NCBI GenBank assembly: GCA_030612505.1
Contig: JAUWNU010000010.1
Span: forward strand, 1-36,252
Reading direction: 5' to 3'
Length of the DNA: 36,252 bases
Origin: Methanomassiliicoccales archaeon
Lineage (GTDB): Archaea > Thermoplasmatota > Thermoplasmata > SG8-5
The position numbers and the translations under genes are program-made. Below the pieces are notes generated by a model. It had not been told where the DNA came from, did not search any database, and worked only from the letters and a program-made list of their open reading frames with translations. Positions 1 to 6,530 of the stretch are shown here, one piece after another; within the stretch, counting starts at the first letter, position 1; the number at the start of each line of letters is the position of its first letter.

Positions 1-126
1 AAAACACGTTTCGGATACAGAATTCGATGCCGTTCAAAAATTGGTCGAAAAAATGAAGTACAATCCAAAATCAATGCTCATAACATTAGGATGCTGGCTT
101 GGTTAGATTTCCAGTGGAGTGATTAG
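1..126 (+). pseudogene. C-terminal remnant of a DDE transposase (cut by window start)
   Basis: The frame from base 1 is open to a TAG at 124-126. It reads FGYRIRCRSK, then NEVQSK and AHNIRML. The spacing FG..(I/L)..RSK....NE...K..HN(I/L) is the usual C-terminal signature of IS4/IS1182-like DDE transposases, where the protein follows the last catalytic Glu. Only about 41 residues are visible, so it may be the tail of an intact gene beginning outside the window. Frame 2 is also open over most of this stretch, which lowers certainty. A 27-bp tandem repeat array begins 30 bp downstream. Confidence 0.5.
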
Positions 127-155
127 TTTTGCATCAAGGCCTAACGCTAATAAAG

Positions 156-245
156 GGGCTGTGTTTAGTTAATGTTAGAAGAGGGTCTATGCTTAATTAA
201 CGTTAAGAAAGGGTATATGCATGGTTATCGTTAATGAGGGTCTAG
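156..245 (+). repeat. 27-bp tandem repeat array, left copy (degenerate)
   Basis: There are three units at 156-182, 183-210 (28 nt) and 211-237, followed by a partial GGGTCTAG at 238-245. Each unit starts GGG(T/C)(C/A)T and contains (A/G)TTA(A/T)(C/T)GTTA. The units are the reverse complement of the array at 8600-8707. A perfect hairpin, GCTGGCTTTT-G-AAAAGCCAGC, follows at 249-269. The copies are contiguous with no unique spacers, so this is not a CRISPR. Confidence 0.8.
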
Positions 246-345
246 AAAGCTGGCTTTTGAAAAGCCAGCATCTTTCTATTTTCCAAGCCCTTTGGACCCA
301 AACATAATCCAAGCATATTTCAAACACCCTAGACCCAAGCCCCTT

Positions 346-371
346 CTGCTTTCGAGCCGACTCGGAAGCAG
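346..371. repeat. CTGCTTTCG hairpin, copy 1
   Basis: CTGCTTTCGAG at 346-356 pairs with CTCGGAAGCAG at 361-371 across a 4-nt loop, with one G-U. It is flanked by CCTAGACCC and ACCCTAGGCCC. Related hairpins occur at 6475-6502 and 8522-8547 with changed loop-proximal pairs. Together with the array at 156-245 it forms a left element mirrored at 8481-8707. Between 127 and 416 I see no gene, only this hairpin, the array and the 249-269 stem. Confidence 0.7.
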
Positions 372-416
372 CGTACCCTAGGCCCTGTAGCAATAGACAA
401 CTTGAAATAACCCCTT

Positions 417-1976
417 ATGATTCGGCGTCTTGTGAAAAAGCCAAGAATGAGAAGGTTCGGCATAGGCACCGGAACAAAGATTCAGCAGGCTAATTTGAGG
501 AAGCTGGCCAATAAGATGGCTAATGACCCTAAGATGCTGATTCCCAAATGCGAGAGCGAATGTTCCAAATGTGCCTTTGATAAGATACTGATAAAACTTC
601 AGAAGATAAACTCCATGAAATCCAATCCCATCGCCCTTAAAAAATTGGCAGGAAGCGGAAAGCAATTTGAAAGAGGTTATGCCTCAATGCTGATACTGGC
701 CTCCGAGACCACTCCTATAATGTTTGCTTCTGCCAAGCTTCCCAGTGGCGATGTCAGCTACACCGTGCGAGGTAAAGTGAAAAAAGAGACACTGATAGGG
801 TTTCAGCATTTTGATGATCCAATTCTGCGGCTTCTGGCTTACTCGGAAATTGCCCTGAAAAAAGGCATTCACCTATATTCATCTTCAGAGGGAATTACAT
901 GTTCTGGCCGAAACCCCAAATACCCGATAAAGTTACTTTCTGAAATCTTCAGAATCAGCGGATACTCCCTGAGAAAAAGCAAGGGAGATTATCAATGCGA
1001 ACACATGAACGAGCATGAAGGCCAAAGCCTGAATGTTCAAATATTATCCCTTGACCAGTCAGTAAAATTATGCAAATCATGCACTTCCAGAAAGGCAAAT
1101 CTCTATACCGAGCTAACAGGCAGGGTGCTGGCAAAGGATCCTGGTGCAGACATCAATATCATATTGGAGCATGATTTGAAATGTAAATCTGACGAATGTT
1201 CTTTATCTGGCTCAAATGTTAATACAAGAGAATTGCTTGGCCAGTACAAGGTTGGAACCATATCTGATAAGGAATTATTGGACAAGTATTCACAATTAGT
1301 GCGGGATTCACTGGCTAATCTTGGAAAGCCTATTTTTGTCCTGGGCAATGTATGCTATGAGGATGATTATCAGGCTTTTATCGATGCTTTAAATCCCTCG
1401 GAAATTGAGGAGCTGGCTCTCAAGCGAGTGCTGAAAGCGGCTTCTGAACCAATAGTTCTGGACACCGCAACACCAAATGCGGTGCTTTCCATATTCTGGG
1501 ATAAAATCGGAGCTAGTGCGATTTATGCAGTAATTGGCGACAAAGAACTAGCCAGGAAGATTTATCAAGAAAGCAGAGACTCTGGAAAAAAACCGGCCCA
1601 GATACTCCGGGACGCGAAAATTCAGGTAAAGAGCAAGAATGTGCTTGATGCCCTGCCAGATTTGAAGAATCTTGGAAAGCTGGGAAAGCATATTGATGAG
1701 GTTGCCAGGACCTACAAGGCCATGGGCAAGGAAGAAACTATTCGGCTAATTGATAAGACTGGCAAAGAGACTAAAATAAAAAGTATAAACTGCGGGTTTT
1801 TCAAGGCACTGGGTGCAATAAAAGGAAAAGAATGGCAGTTCAGCAAAGAGGAACTGGATTATGGAAATTATCTGTCTGACTTTGCAAAGGCCTTGCTGGA
1901 TTCCAAACCAGAAGATTATATAGATGCTGTTCAGAATTTGCTGACGGCATCTGGCTCTGATGAAAGTATATCTTGA
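417..1976 (+). CDS. Conserved-looking hypothetical protein with CX3CX2C motif (519 aa)
   Basis: I do not recognise the family. The protein starts with a very basic stretch, then carries a CX3CX2C cluster at residues 45-52 (CESECSKC). More cysteines lie in pairs further on (KLCKSC near 218-221; CKSDEC near 251-256). The spacing suggests one or two metal or Fe-S sites. The CX3CX2C arrangement also occurs in radical SAM enzymes, but no other radical SAM feature is evident. The C-terminal half is rich in Leu, Lys and Asp, is probably helical, and has no membrane segment. The ATG at 417 was taken as start; an in-frame ATG at 447 is an alternative. It stands alone between the repeat element and the hicBA pair. 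The reading frame is long, unbroken and typical in codon use, so it is a real gene of unknown function. Confidence 0.75.
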   Translation: MIRRLVKKPRMRRFGIGTGTKIQQANLRKLANKMANDPKMLIPKCESECSKCAFDKILIKLQKINSMKSNPIALKKLAGSGKQFERGYASMLILASETTPIMFASAKLPSGDVSYTVRGKVKKETLIGFQHFDDPILRLLAYSEIALKKGIHLYSSSEGITCSGRNPKYPIKLLSEIFRISGYSLRKSKGDYQCEHMNEHEGQSLNVQILSLDQSVKLCKSCTSRKANLYTELTGRVLAKDPGADINIILEHDLKCKSDECSLSGSNVNTRELLGQYKVGTISDKELLDKYSQLVRDSLANLGKPIFVLGNVCYEDDYQAFIDALNPSEIEELALKRVLKAASEPIVLDTATPNAVLSIFWDKIGASAIYAVIGDKELARKIYQESRDSGKKPAQILRDAKIQVKSKNVLDALPDLKNLGKLGKHIDEVARTYKAMGKEETIRLIDKTGKETKIKSINCGFFKALGAIKGKEWQFSKEELDYGNYLSDFAKALLDSKPEDYIDAVQNLLTASGSDESIS

Positions 1977-2047
1977 AAACCAATCAATCAGTTAGCAGTA
2001 AACTTAATTAGTAGTATAATAATATATGAAATCAAGAGGTTAGTAAT

Positions 2048-2275
2048 ATGAAAGCTTACAATTACAAAGTAATACTGGAACCAGATGAAGATGGGGGTTA
2101 TGTAGTAATGTGCCCATCAATACCTGGCTGTTACAGCCAAGGTGAATCGGTTCAGGAAGCATTGGATAATATCAAAGAAGCCATTGAATTATGCTTGGAA
2201 GATATTATGGCTGATGGTGAAGAGATTCCAGACCCATCCAATTCACTAGTTGGCACCGTAATGGTGTCTGTATGA
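2048..2275 (+). CDS. hicB: HicB-family antitoxin
   Basis: 75 aa, the usual length for a short HicB. The sequence YKVILEPDEDGGYVVMCPSI, then PGCYSQGES and EALDNIKEAIEL, is the standard partial RNase H-like HicB fold, which binds and neutralises HicA. No separate DNA-binding domain follows, as in many small archaeal and cyanobacterial HicBs. An AAGAGGT Shine-Dalgarno lies about 8 nt before the ATG and an AT-rich promoter (TATAATAATATATG) lies at about 2013-2027. The stop overlaps the hicA start as ATGA, so the pair is translationally coupled. The antitoxin-first order is common for this class. Confidence 0.9.
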   Translation: MKAYNYKVILEPDEDGGYVVMCPSIPGCYSQGESVQEALDNIKEAIELCLEDIMADGEEIPDPSNSLVGTVMVSV

Positions 2276-2502
2276 GCATTAAATTACCTGTAATTTCTGG
2301 TAAAGATGTAATTAAGGCACTCAATAAAGTTGGATATGAAGTTGTTCGCCAGAAAGGGAGCCATGTACGATTGAAAGCGATTTATGAACCTGGCCGTAAA
2401 CCACTAACAGTTCCGTTACATAACCCGATTAAGCGAGGACTATTAAGACATATCATTAAAGATGCAAATTTATCCGTTGAAGAGTTTGTGAAACTTCTGT
2501 AG
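2272..2502 (+). CDS. hicA: HicA-family mRNA interferase toxin
   Basis: 76 aa. The pattern GKDVIKALNKVGYEVVRQKG, then SHVRLK and a P(L)HNPIKRGLLRHIIKDA segment, is the double-stranded-RNA-binding-like HicA fold. The catalytic His sits in the G-S-H motif. HicA toxins cleave mRNA independently of ribosomes until bound by HicB. The start codon overlaps the hicB stop by four bases. The gene ends just before a solo tnpB-tail hairpin at 2529-2560, in keeping with an accessory, mobile location. Key residues are intact, so the module may be functional. Confidence 0.9.
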   Translation: MSIKLPVISGKDVIKALNKVGYEVVRQKGSHVRLKAIYEPGRKPLTVPLHNPIKRGLLRHIIKDANLSVEEFVKLL

Positions 2503-2528
2503 TCCAGATTTCTTACTGCCACACATAG

Positions 2529-2562
2529 CTGAACGCCAGGTTCTTTAGGGCCTGGTAGTTTA
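2529..2562 (+). mobile_element. Solo tnpB 3'-tail / IS200-IS605 right-end-like hairpin
   Basis: CCAGG (2536-2540) and CCTGG (2551-2555) form a hairpin with TTCTTTAGGG in the loop, followed by TAGTTTAC. One frame reads LNARFFRAW then stop, resembling the extreme C-terminus of TnpB proteins. A matching tail reading RNASSFRGW stop lies at 23760-23796. No tnpA or tnpB body is present. This is a relic or non-autonomous end, not an intact element. Confidence 0.5.
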
Positions 2563-2571
2563 CTGCTAATA

Positions 2572-2943
2572 TTAACATTCATCCTTTTCTTCTGGAGAAT
2601 CTTCAACCTCAAACACTGAAATCAATTTTCGAATATCCATCTCAATAGCCTGGATATCGTCTATATTTGGCTGCGTTTCCTGGGATATGTCCAGCTCATC
2701 GAATATCAGATTTTTCGGGTACAGATGTTTGGCTATCTGGACCAGCCGCCAGTATTCCTTAAAAATTGGATGAACATGAGAATGTTTTTCCCGTTTGCCA
2801 GACCAGTAATCGTCGCATTCGAAGAGAAGGGCAACAAACCGCGCATGCAATTTTTTCCTCTCCTGGTCCTTGTTGCGGCTCCGGCGCTTGACGCAGGGTA
2901 TTTTTGGCGCAATGTCTGGCTGTGGTTTCTTTTTGGGTGGCAT
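2572..2943 (-). CDS. Hypothetical basic/acidic protein (123 aa) downstream of pelA
   Basis: I recognise no family. The N-terminus is strongly basic and Pro-rich (MPPKKKPQPD, then RRSRNKDQERKK). The middle carries FECDDYW and HSHVHPIFKEYW. The C-terminus is acidic (EVEDSPEEKDE). No membrane segment is seen. It lies 35 bp downstream of pelA on the same strand, so it is probably co-transcribed with it. The start ATG at 2943 is the only good choice, because the basic leader continues to it. It could be a lineage-specific RNA- or ribosome-associated protein, but this is only suggested by charge and neighbour. Confidence 0.6.
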   Translation of the reverse strand: MPPKKKPQPDIAPKIPCVKRRSRNKDQERKKLHARFVALLFECDDYWSGKREKHSHVHPIFKEYWRLVQIAKHLYPKNLIFDELDISQETQPNIDDIQAIEMDIRKLISVFEVEDSPEEKDEC

Positions 2944-2978
2944 AGACCTGAATAGATTTTCGGGATTAAGAATGTTTC

Positions 2979-4013
2979 CTATCCCAACTTATACCGCAAA
3001 ATCGCCCCAATACTTCCCAATGCATCCAGCTGTTTTCCTGCATCATGATGTTCGCTAACTACCACGAGATTTGCGCCGAGCTTGCTGGCCTCTTCCATAA
3101 TTTTCTCAAAAATTCGTTCTCTAGCTGAGTTACTGGTCACCAAAAGAGTCTCAACAGCATTGGCATTTATGGCGTTCTGCACATCTGCCTTTCCGTATGC
3201 GAATAATCCATTTTTGCCAATCTCGGCCAGCAATTGCTCCACAAGCCGGGTTTCCAGGCCCACCCGGGAATCCTCCAAAATCTTCGAGCCTATTCCCATC
3301 TTTAAAATTTCTTGCACGCCAGCCATTCCTGTCTGGCCGCTGGAAACTACCTGTGCTTCATCGAAGAATTTTGAATACTTATCCCGACCATATTTGGATA
3401 ACCCTTCCTTGGCGAATCCCGGTCCTAAAATTATCAGCGGTCCCGGGGCACTGGCCTTGAATATTCCGATAATTTCTTCAAAGTATTCATCAGGCCTTTT
3501 CGCCTTTGTTGAATAGAATTTTCCTGACTTGCCGGAAACAACGCTGGCTATGAATTTTATTCCGTACTCCCGGAGCTGGGCAACTATTGCCTCTTCATCA
3601 TCAATGGCAATAAAAGTTACTAAAGGCCGTTCCATGGTTTTCTCGGCGCGGTCCAGAACATCCATCTGATGTGCTGACCAGACCTTCTGGATTGTCATAT
3701 TTTCATCAACAGTTATGTTCAAAGTGTGATACGAACCAATATCCTGCGGGCCGTCCTCGATTGTCCCGTGTACCCTGAGCCAGTCAGCAAATTCATGAAA
3801 TTCCACTTTCTCCACACGAATGCTAAGCCGCATCTTTTTCTTCTCTCCGCGCTCGGCCCGGACAGCGTCGGCTCTGGCTTCCTCTCTACGAGTGGTTAAT
3901 GCGAAAACCAGGTCACCTGGCTCAATGATATTGTACAAGTGCCATAGATCATCAAGAGTTTGCACTCTAAGTTTAATCTGGCCAGTCTTGTAGTCCTTGT
4001 GGTTTATTCTCAC
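2979..4013 (-). CDS. pelA: mRNA surveillance protein Pelota (aPelota/Dom34)
   Basis: 344 aa, the normal archaeal length. It has the three Pelota domains: an N-terminal Sm-like domain (YKTGQIKLRVQTLDDLWHLY, then IEPGDLV and TTRREE), a central eRF1-2-like domain, and a C-terminal eRF1-3/L7Ae-like domain ending EHHDAGKQLDALGSIGAILR. Pelota enters the empty A site of stalled ribosomes and, with ABCE1, splits them in no-go decay. The start is GTG at 4013 with TTGAGGT just upstream. It is preceded by a small membrane-protein gene and followed by a hypothetical protein on the same strand. RqcH, which acts on the resulting 50S-peptidyl-tRNA complexes, lies about 2.5 kb away on the same strand. Confidence 0.95.
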   Translation of the reverse strand: MRINHKDYKTGQIKLRVQTLDDLWHLYNIIEPGDLVFALTTRREEARADAVRAERGEKKKMRLSIRVEKVEFHEFADWLRVHGTIEDGPQDIGSYHTLNITVDENMTIQKVWSAHQMDVLDRAEKTMERPLVTFIAIDDEEAIVAQLREYGIKFIASVVSGKSGKFYSTKAKRPDEYFEEIIGIFKASAPGPLIILGPGFAKEGLSKYGRDKYSKFFDEAQVVSSGQTGMAGVQEILKMGIGSKILEDSRVGLETRLVEQLLAEIGKNGLFAYGKADVQNAINANAVETLLVTSNSARERIFEKIMEEASKLGANLVVVSEHHDAGKQLDALGSIGAILRYKLG

Positions 4014-4065
4014 GAGAGTACCTCAACTCTACCAATTGCATGACGTATATGGTTTTATCTATTGT

Positions 4066-4185
4066 TCAGCCCATAACGATCCCATAGAGAATAAACAGAG
4101 CTATTGATGCAGCCAGAGAAAAATATTTCACCGCACTCATCCTTTTCTGGTTCTCAGTTATATCGGATTCTATCCAGTCATTCAT
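4066..4185 (-). CDS. Small single-pass membrane protein
   Basis: 39 aa from ATG 4185. A polar N-terminus (MNDWIESDITENQKRMS) is followed by one hydrophobic helix (YFSLAASIALFILYGIVMG) at the C-terminus, so it looks like a tail-anchored mini-protein. The longer frame from 4254 is rejected because a TATA box (TTTTTATATAAA, minus strand, about 4256-4267) overlaps that ATG. The transcript should start near 4230. GGATGGG precedes the chosen ATG. It sits 52 bp upstream of pelA on the same strand and may share its transcript. The function is unknown. Confidence 0.55.
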   Translation of the reverse strand: MNDWIESDITENQKRMSAVKYFSLAASIALFILYGIVMG

Positions 4186-4255
4186 TTTATCCCATCCTAG
4201 ACACAAACCCGTAGCTTGAGCTTGTGTCCCATCCAAGGAGGTATATATATTCATT

Positions 4256-4267
4256 TATATAAAAACA
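4256..4267 (-). promoter_or_regulatory. TATA box for the small membrane protein / pelA unit
   Basis: On the minus strand TTTTTATATAAA lies about 75 nt upstream of ATG 4185. It is preceded by an A-rich stretch that could act as BRE. No other strong TATA lies between it and pelA. Confidence 0.5.
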
Positions 4268-4291
4268 TTTTGTATAGATAGCCAGAGAAAA

Positions 4292-4347
4292 TGAGGGCTC
4301 CCCAAAACTAAAGCATTGGGGTATCCTATCAGATACCTAGGAGCCCT
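4292..4347 (-). repeat. CTTTAG...GGGAGCCC structured repeat, copy A
   Basis: AGGGCTCC (4294-4301) pairs with GGAGCCCT (4340-4347). Inside, CCCCAA/TTGGGG (4300-4305/4316-4321) and GTATC/GATAC (4321-4325/4332-4336) can form two arms, so the whole folds as a cloverleaf-like three-way junction. The minus-strand core CTTTAGTTTTGGGGAGCCCT recurs at 4464-4484 and 6509-6530. It lies immediately downstream of tRNA-Arg on that gene's strand. Confidence 0.6.
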
Positions 4348-4387
4348 TATAAGATAAAATTCAATTAGTTAATTAAATAGAATATAC

Positions 4388-4460
4388 GCCCGGACCGAGA
4401 TTCGAACTCGGGTCAAAAGCTCCGCAAGCTCTCAGGATATCCTAGCTACCCTATCCGGGC
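4388..4460 (-). tRNA. tRNA-Arg(GCG)
   Basis: The minus strand folds as a full cloverleaf. Acceptor GCCCGGA pairs with TCCGGGC, the D arm has G18G19, and the anticodon stem AGAGC/GCTTT holds loop TTGCGGA, giving anticodon GCG. The T arm is CCGAG-TTCGAAT-CTCGG. There is no intron and no encoded CCA; the discriminator base is G (outside the given span, at 4387). It reads CGC and, by wobble, CGU. Copies of the CTTTAG...GAGCCC repeat lie on both sides. Confidence 0.96.
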
Positions 4461-4463
4461 ATA

Positions 4464-4497
4464 TGGGGGCTCCACACGCTAAAGCATGAAGGAGTCC
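4464..4497 (-). repeat. CTTTAG...GGGAGCCC structured repeat, copy B
   Basis: GGGCTCC (4467-4473) pairs with GGAGTCC (4491-4497, one G-U). The loop carries the shared CTAAAGCAT sequence (plus strand). The minus-strand form is CTTTAGCGTGTGGAGCCCCC. It lies 5 bp upstream of tRNA-Arg on that gene's strand, mirroring copy A on the other side. Confidence 0.6.
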
Positions 4498-4608
4498 TTA
4501 TTAAACACGCGTGTTGAGGAAACTTGTTTCCCGATATTAGACTGAGTCACGTTAGTGATTCAGGCGTGGCGCTTGTTTAATAAACTAAGCCTGGATAGGT
4601 TCCTTCAT
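4486..4608. ncRNA. Candidate structured RNA: extended stem with three-way junction
   Basis: There are five stacked complementary segments. ATGAAGGA (4486-4493) pairs with TCCTTCAT (4601-4608), TTATTAAAC (4498-4506) with GTTTAATAA (4575-4583), and CACGC (4506-4510) with GCGTG (4564-4568). Two inner hairpins are GGAAAC-TT-GTTTCC (4518-4531) and CTGAGTCAC-GTTA-GTGATTCAG (4542-4563). Size and shape recall 5S rRNA, but the conserved 5S loops are absent, and I see no RNase P or SRP RNA signature. The strand is not determinable. It could be an RNA gene or a miniature element with inverted termini. The region 4255-4710 holds no protein gene beyond this, the two repeats and the tRNA. Confidence 0.45.
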
Positions 4609-4678
4609 TTAAGATTTTTGGGTTTTAAATTATCTCTATTTAATCCTTATTACCCCCCATATATAACTATTTGGTAAA

Positions 4679-4687
4679 GTATATAAG
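4679..4687 (+). promoter_or_regulatory. TATA box for the zinc-ribbon/HhH/TPR gene
   Basis: GTATATAAG lies about 28 nt upstream of GTG 4711 and 37 nt upstream of ATG 4720. Transcription would begin close to the start codon, giving an almost leaderless mRNA. Confidence 0.6.
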
Positions 4688-4710
4688 AAGCTGGCACTTT
4701 ACAGTATATT

Positions 4711-6420
4711 GTGGCCGGGATGGATAAATGTCCTGTTTGCGGAAGCAAAATAGGCGAAGGCGCAGAAGCTTGCAGTGTTTGTGGAACAGCATTTGATGAG
4801 ATTCCGTCAAAATGTCCTTTATGTGATGCTGAAGTGGATGAATCAGTTACAGAATGTCCTAAATGTGGGGCTGAAATGAATGAAAGCCAAAAATCGGTAC
4901 CAGACACAGACATTGATGAGGTCGAGATTGCTGAAATGCCAAGTGAGGAAGACAAGGAAACTGCCGAACTCATAGCAACCGATGTTTTTGTAGATGTTGA
5001 GCTGGAGGAGCTTGTGAAACTATCTGATGTTGGTCCTCTGAAGGCAAAAATACTCTATGATGCTGGATTCAAAGACCTTCGAACGCTCAAGCGGGCCAGT
5101 GTTGTGGAATTGATGAATATCCGCGGCATTGGAAGAAAAGCTGCTGGCGAGATCAAGACAGCTCTTAGGGAATCAAGTCTCGAGGAAATTAGAGAGACAG
5201 AAATAACCAAGGAAACTGTGGAATCTGAATACCAGTGCCCGCTTTGCGGGACCATTGTGAGTGCATATGAAACCTCATGTTATGAATGCGGTTGCATTTT
5301 CGAACCTGGTGGTGTTGATGATGAGGATTCTGATAGACTGGCACTTTCATATTATGATAGCAAACTTTTGCGAAGTCCTGATAACAAGGACTTATGGTAT
5401 GCCAGAGGAGCTACATTGGTCAAGATTGAAGAATATGAACAAGCATTGAATTCATTTAACCGGGCACTGGAGCTGGACAAGACATTTCAGGCAGCCTGGA
5501 TGTCCAAGGCAGAGGTATACAATAAGCTTGGCGACTCAACTAAGGCTGCGGAATGTTATAGTCACATTATTACAAGCACTTCTGCTGGATTAGCAATTGG
5601 CGGTGAAGATGAGGATGATGAGTTTGAGGATGAACTGAAATTGGATAAGCCAGCTGAAGAACATGAGCCAGAACCAGCAGAGGAACTGGAAGAAGAGGAA
5701 CCAGATTCGGTTGAGGAAGAGATTATTGTTGAAGAGCCGAAACCAGAACCAGAGGATTCACCAGAAGATGAATTGCCAGAACTTACAACTCAGCCTGAAG
5801 TCCCAGACACTGAGGCCGAGTTGGTTGAAGAGCCAGTGATTGAACAAGATACGGAAATTGTTGAAGAACCAGAGCCAGAACCAATTGAAGAGCCGGAGCC
5901 AGAGCCTGAGATTGATGGCCCCGAAGTAACGAAGCCCCACTCATTTGATGAAATATCTCCCAGCGGTATTAGTATTGATATGGATTATACCAGACCGGAA
6001 CCTGAGAAGCCGGACCTGGAAAACATGACTGATACTGAGATGAAAAAGTATCTTTCCAAGAGAGCTTCACATGTTAAGCCATACCTGGCACTGGCAAGAG
6101 CACTTGATGTAGATATCAATCACGCTAAACGATTAATTGCAAAGGCTGTTGCAGAGAGCAAGAAAGGTAATTTGAAAATAGCAATCGAGATAATCAATGA
6201 GGGTATTGAGTTTGCTGAAACCGGATTCCACAAAAAGGTGGCTGAGGACATAGATAGCATGGCCATCCTCATAAGGGACCTGAAAATGACTGGCATTGAT
6301 GTGTCTGGTGCAGTTGAACTTATCACAGAAACAAAAAAGATGCTTGAGGATGGTAAAATCATCGAGGCTGTGGAGAGTCTGCAAAAGTGCCTGGAACATG
6401 TTGAATCTATTACGACGTAA
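4711..6420 (+). CDS. Zinc-ribbon / helix-hairpin-helix / TPR protein with acidic linker (569 aa)
   Basis: The domain order is clear. Two zinc ribbons come first (CPVCG...CSVCG; CPLCD...CPKCG, residues about 7-54). A HhH pair follows at about 93-150 (LSDVGPLKAKILYDAGF and IRGIGRKAAGEI). A third zinc ribbon (CPLCG...CYECG) is at about 175-195. Two TPRs lie at about 210-290 (LWYARGATLVKIEEYEQALN). Then comes a long Glu/Pro-rich linker with EPEPE runs, and a C-terminal helical region of about 130 residues. No enzyme active site is visible; it looks like a scaffold or nucleic-acid/ribosome adaptor. The start may be GTG 4711 or ATG 4720; the TATA position permits both. It converges on rqcH. Confidence 0.85.
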   Translation: MAGMDKCPVCGSKIGEGAEACSVCGTAFDEIPSKCPLCDAEVDESVTECPKCGAEMNESQKSVPDTDIDEVEIAEMPSEEDKETAELIATDVFVDVELEELVKLSDVGPLKAKILYDAGFKDLRTLKRASVVELMNIRGIGRKAAGEIKTALRESSLEEIRETEITKETVESEYQCPLCGTIVSAYETSCYECGCIFEPGGVDDEDSDRLALSYYDSKLLRSPDNKDLWYARGATLVKIEEYEQALNSFNRALELDKTFQAAWMSKAEVYNKLGDSTKAAECYSHIITSTSAGLAIGGEDEDDEFEDELKLDKPAEEHEPEPAEELEEEEPDSVEEEIIVEEPKPEPEDSPEDELPELTTQPEVPDTEAELVEEPVIEQDTEIVEEPEPEPIEEPEPEPEIDGPEVTKPHSFDEISPSGISIDMDYTRPEPEKPDLENMTDTEMKKYLSKRASHVKPYLALARALDVDINHAKRLIAKAVAESKKGNLKIAIEIINEGIEFAETGFHKKVAEDIDSMAILIRDLKMTGIDVSGAVELITETKKMLEDGKIIEAVESLQKCLEHVESITT

Positions 6421-6474
6421 ACTATCAGGCCATAAATGACCTATTTTCACTGAACATGTCCGAGCAGGATGCCA

Positions 6475-6502
6475 CTGCTTTCGGGCGTTAACCCGAAAGC
6501 AG
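6475..6502. repeat. CTGCTTTCG hairpin, copy 2 (between convergent genes)
   Basis: CTGCTTTCGGG (6475-6485) pairs perfectly with CCCGAAAGCAG (6492-6502) around CGTTAA. It lies between the TPR gene and rqcH, which converge, so it could terminate either transcript. The third-last pair differs from copies at 346-371 and 8522-8547 but remains paired. Confidence 0.65.
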
Positions 6503-6508
6503 TCCACC

Positions 6509-6530
6509 CTTTAGGGTTGGGGAGCCCTCA
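6509..6530 (+). repeat. CTTTAG...GGGAGCCC repeat, copy D
   Basis: CTTTAGGGTTGGGGAGCCCT matches the minus-strand core of copies A (4292-4313) and B (4464-4484). It directly abuts the rqcH stop codon at 6531-6533. Confidence 0.6.

Noticed and set aside
4186-4254. Longer form of the small membrane protein
   Set aside because: Its ATG overlaps the TATA box, so the transcript would start downstream of it.
4486-4608. 5S rRNA gene
   Set aside because: The size and three-way shape fit, but the conserved 5S loop sequences are missing and the outer stem is AT-rich.
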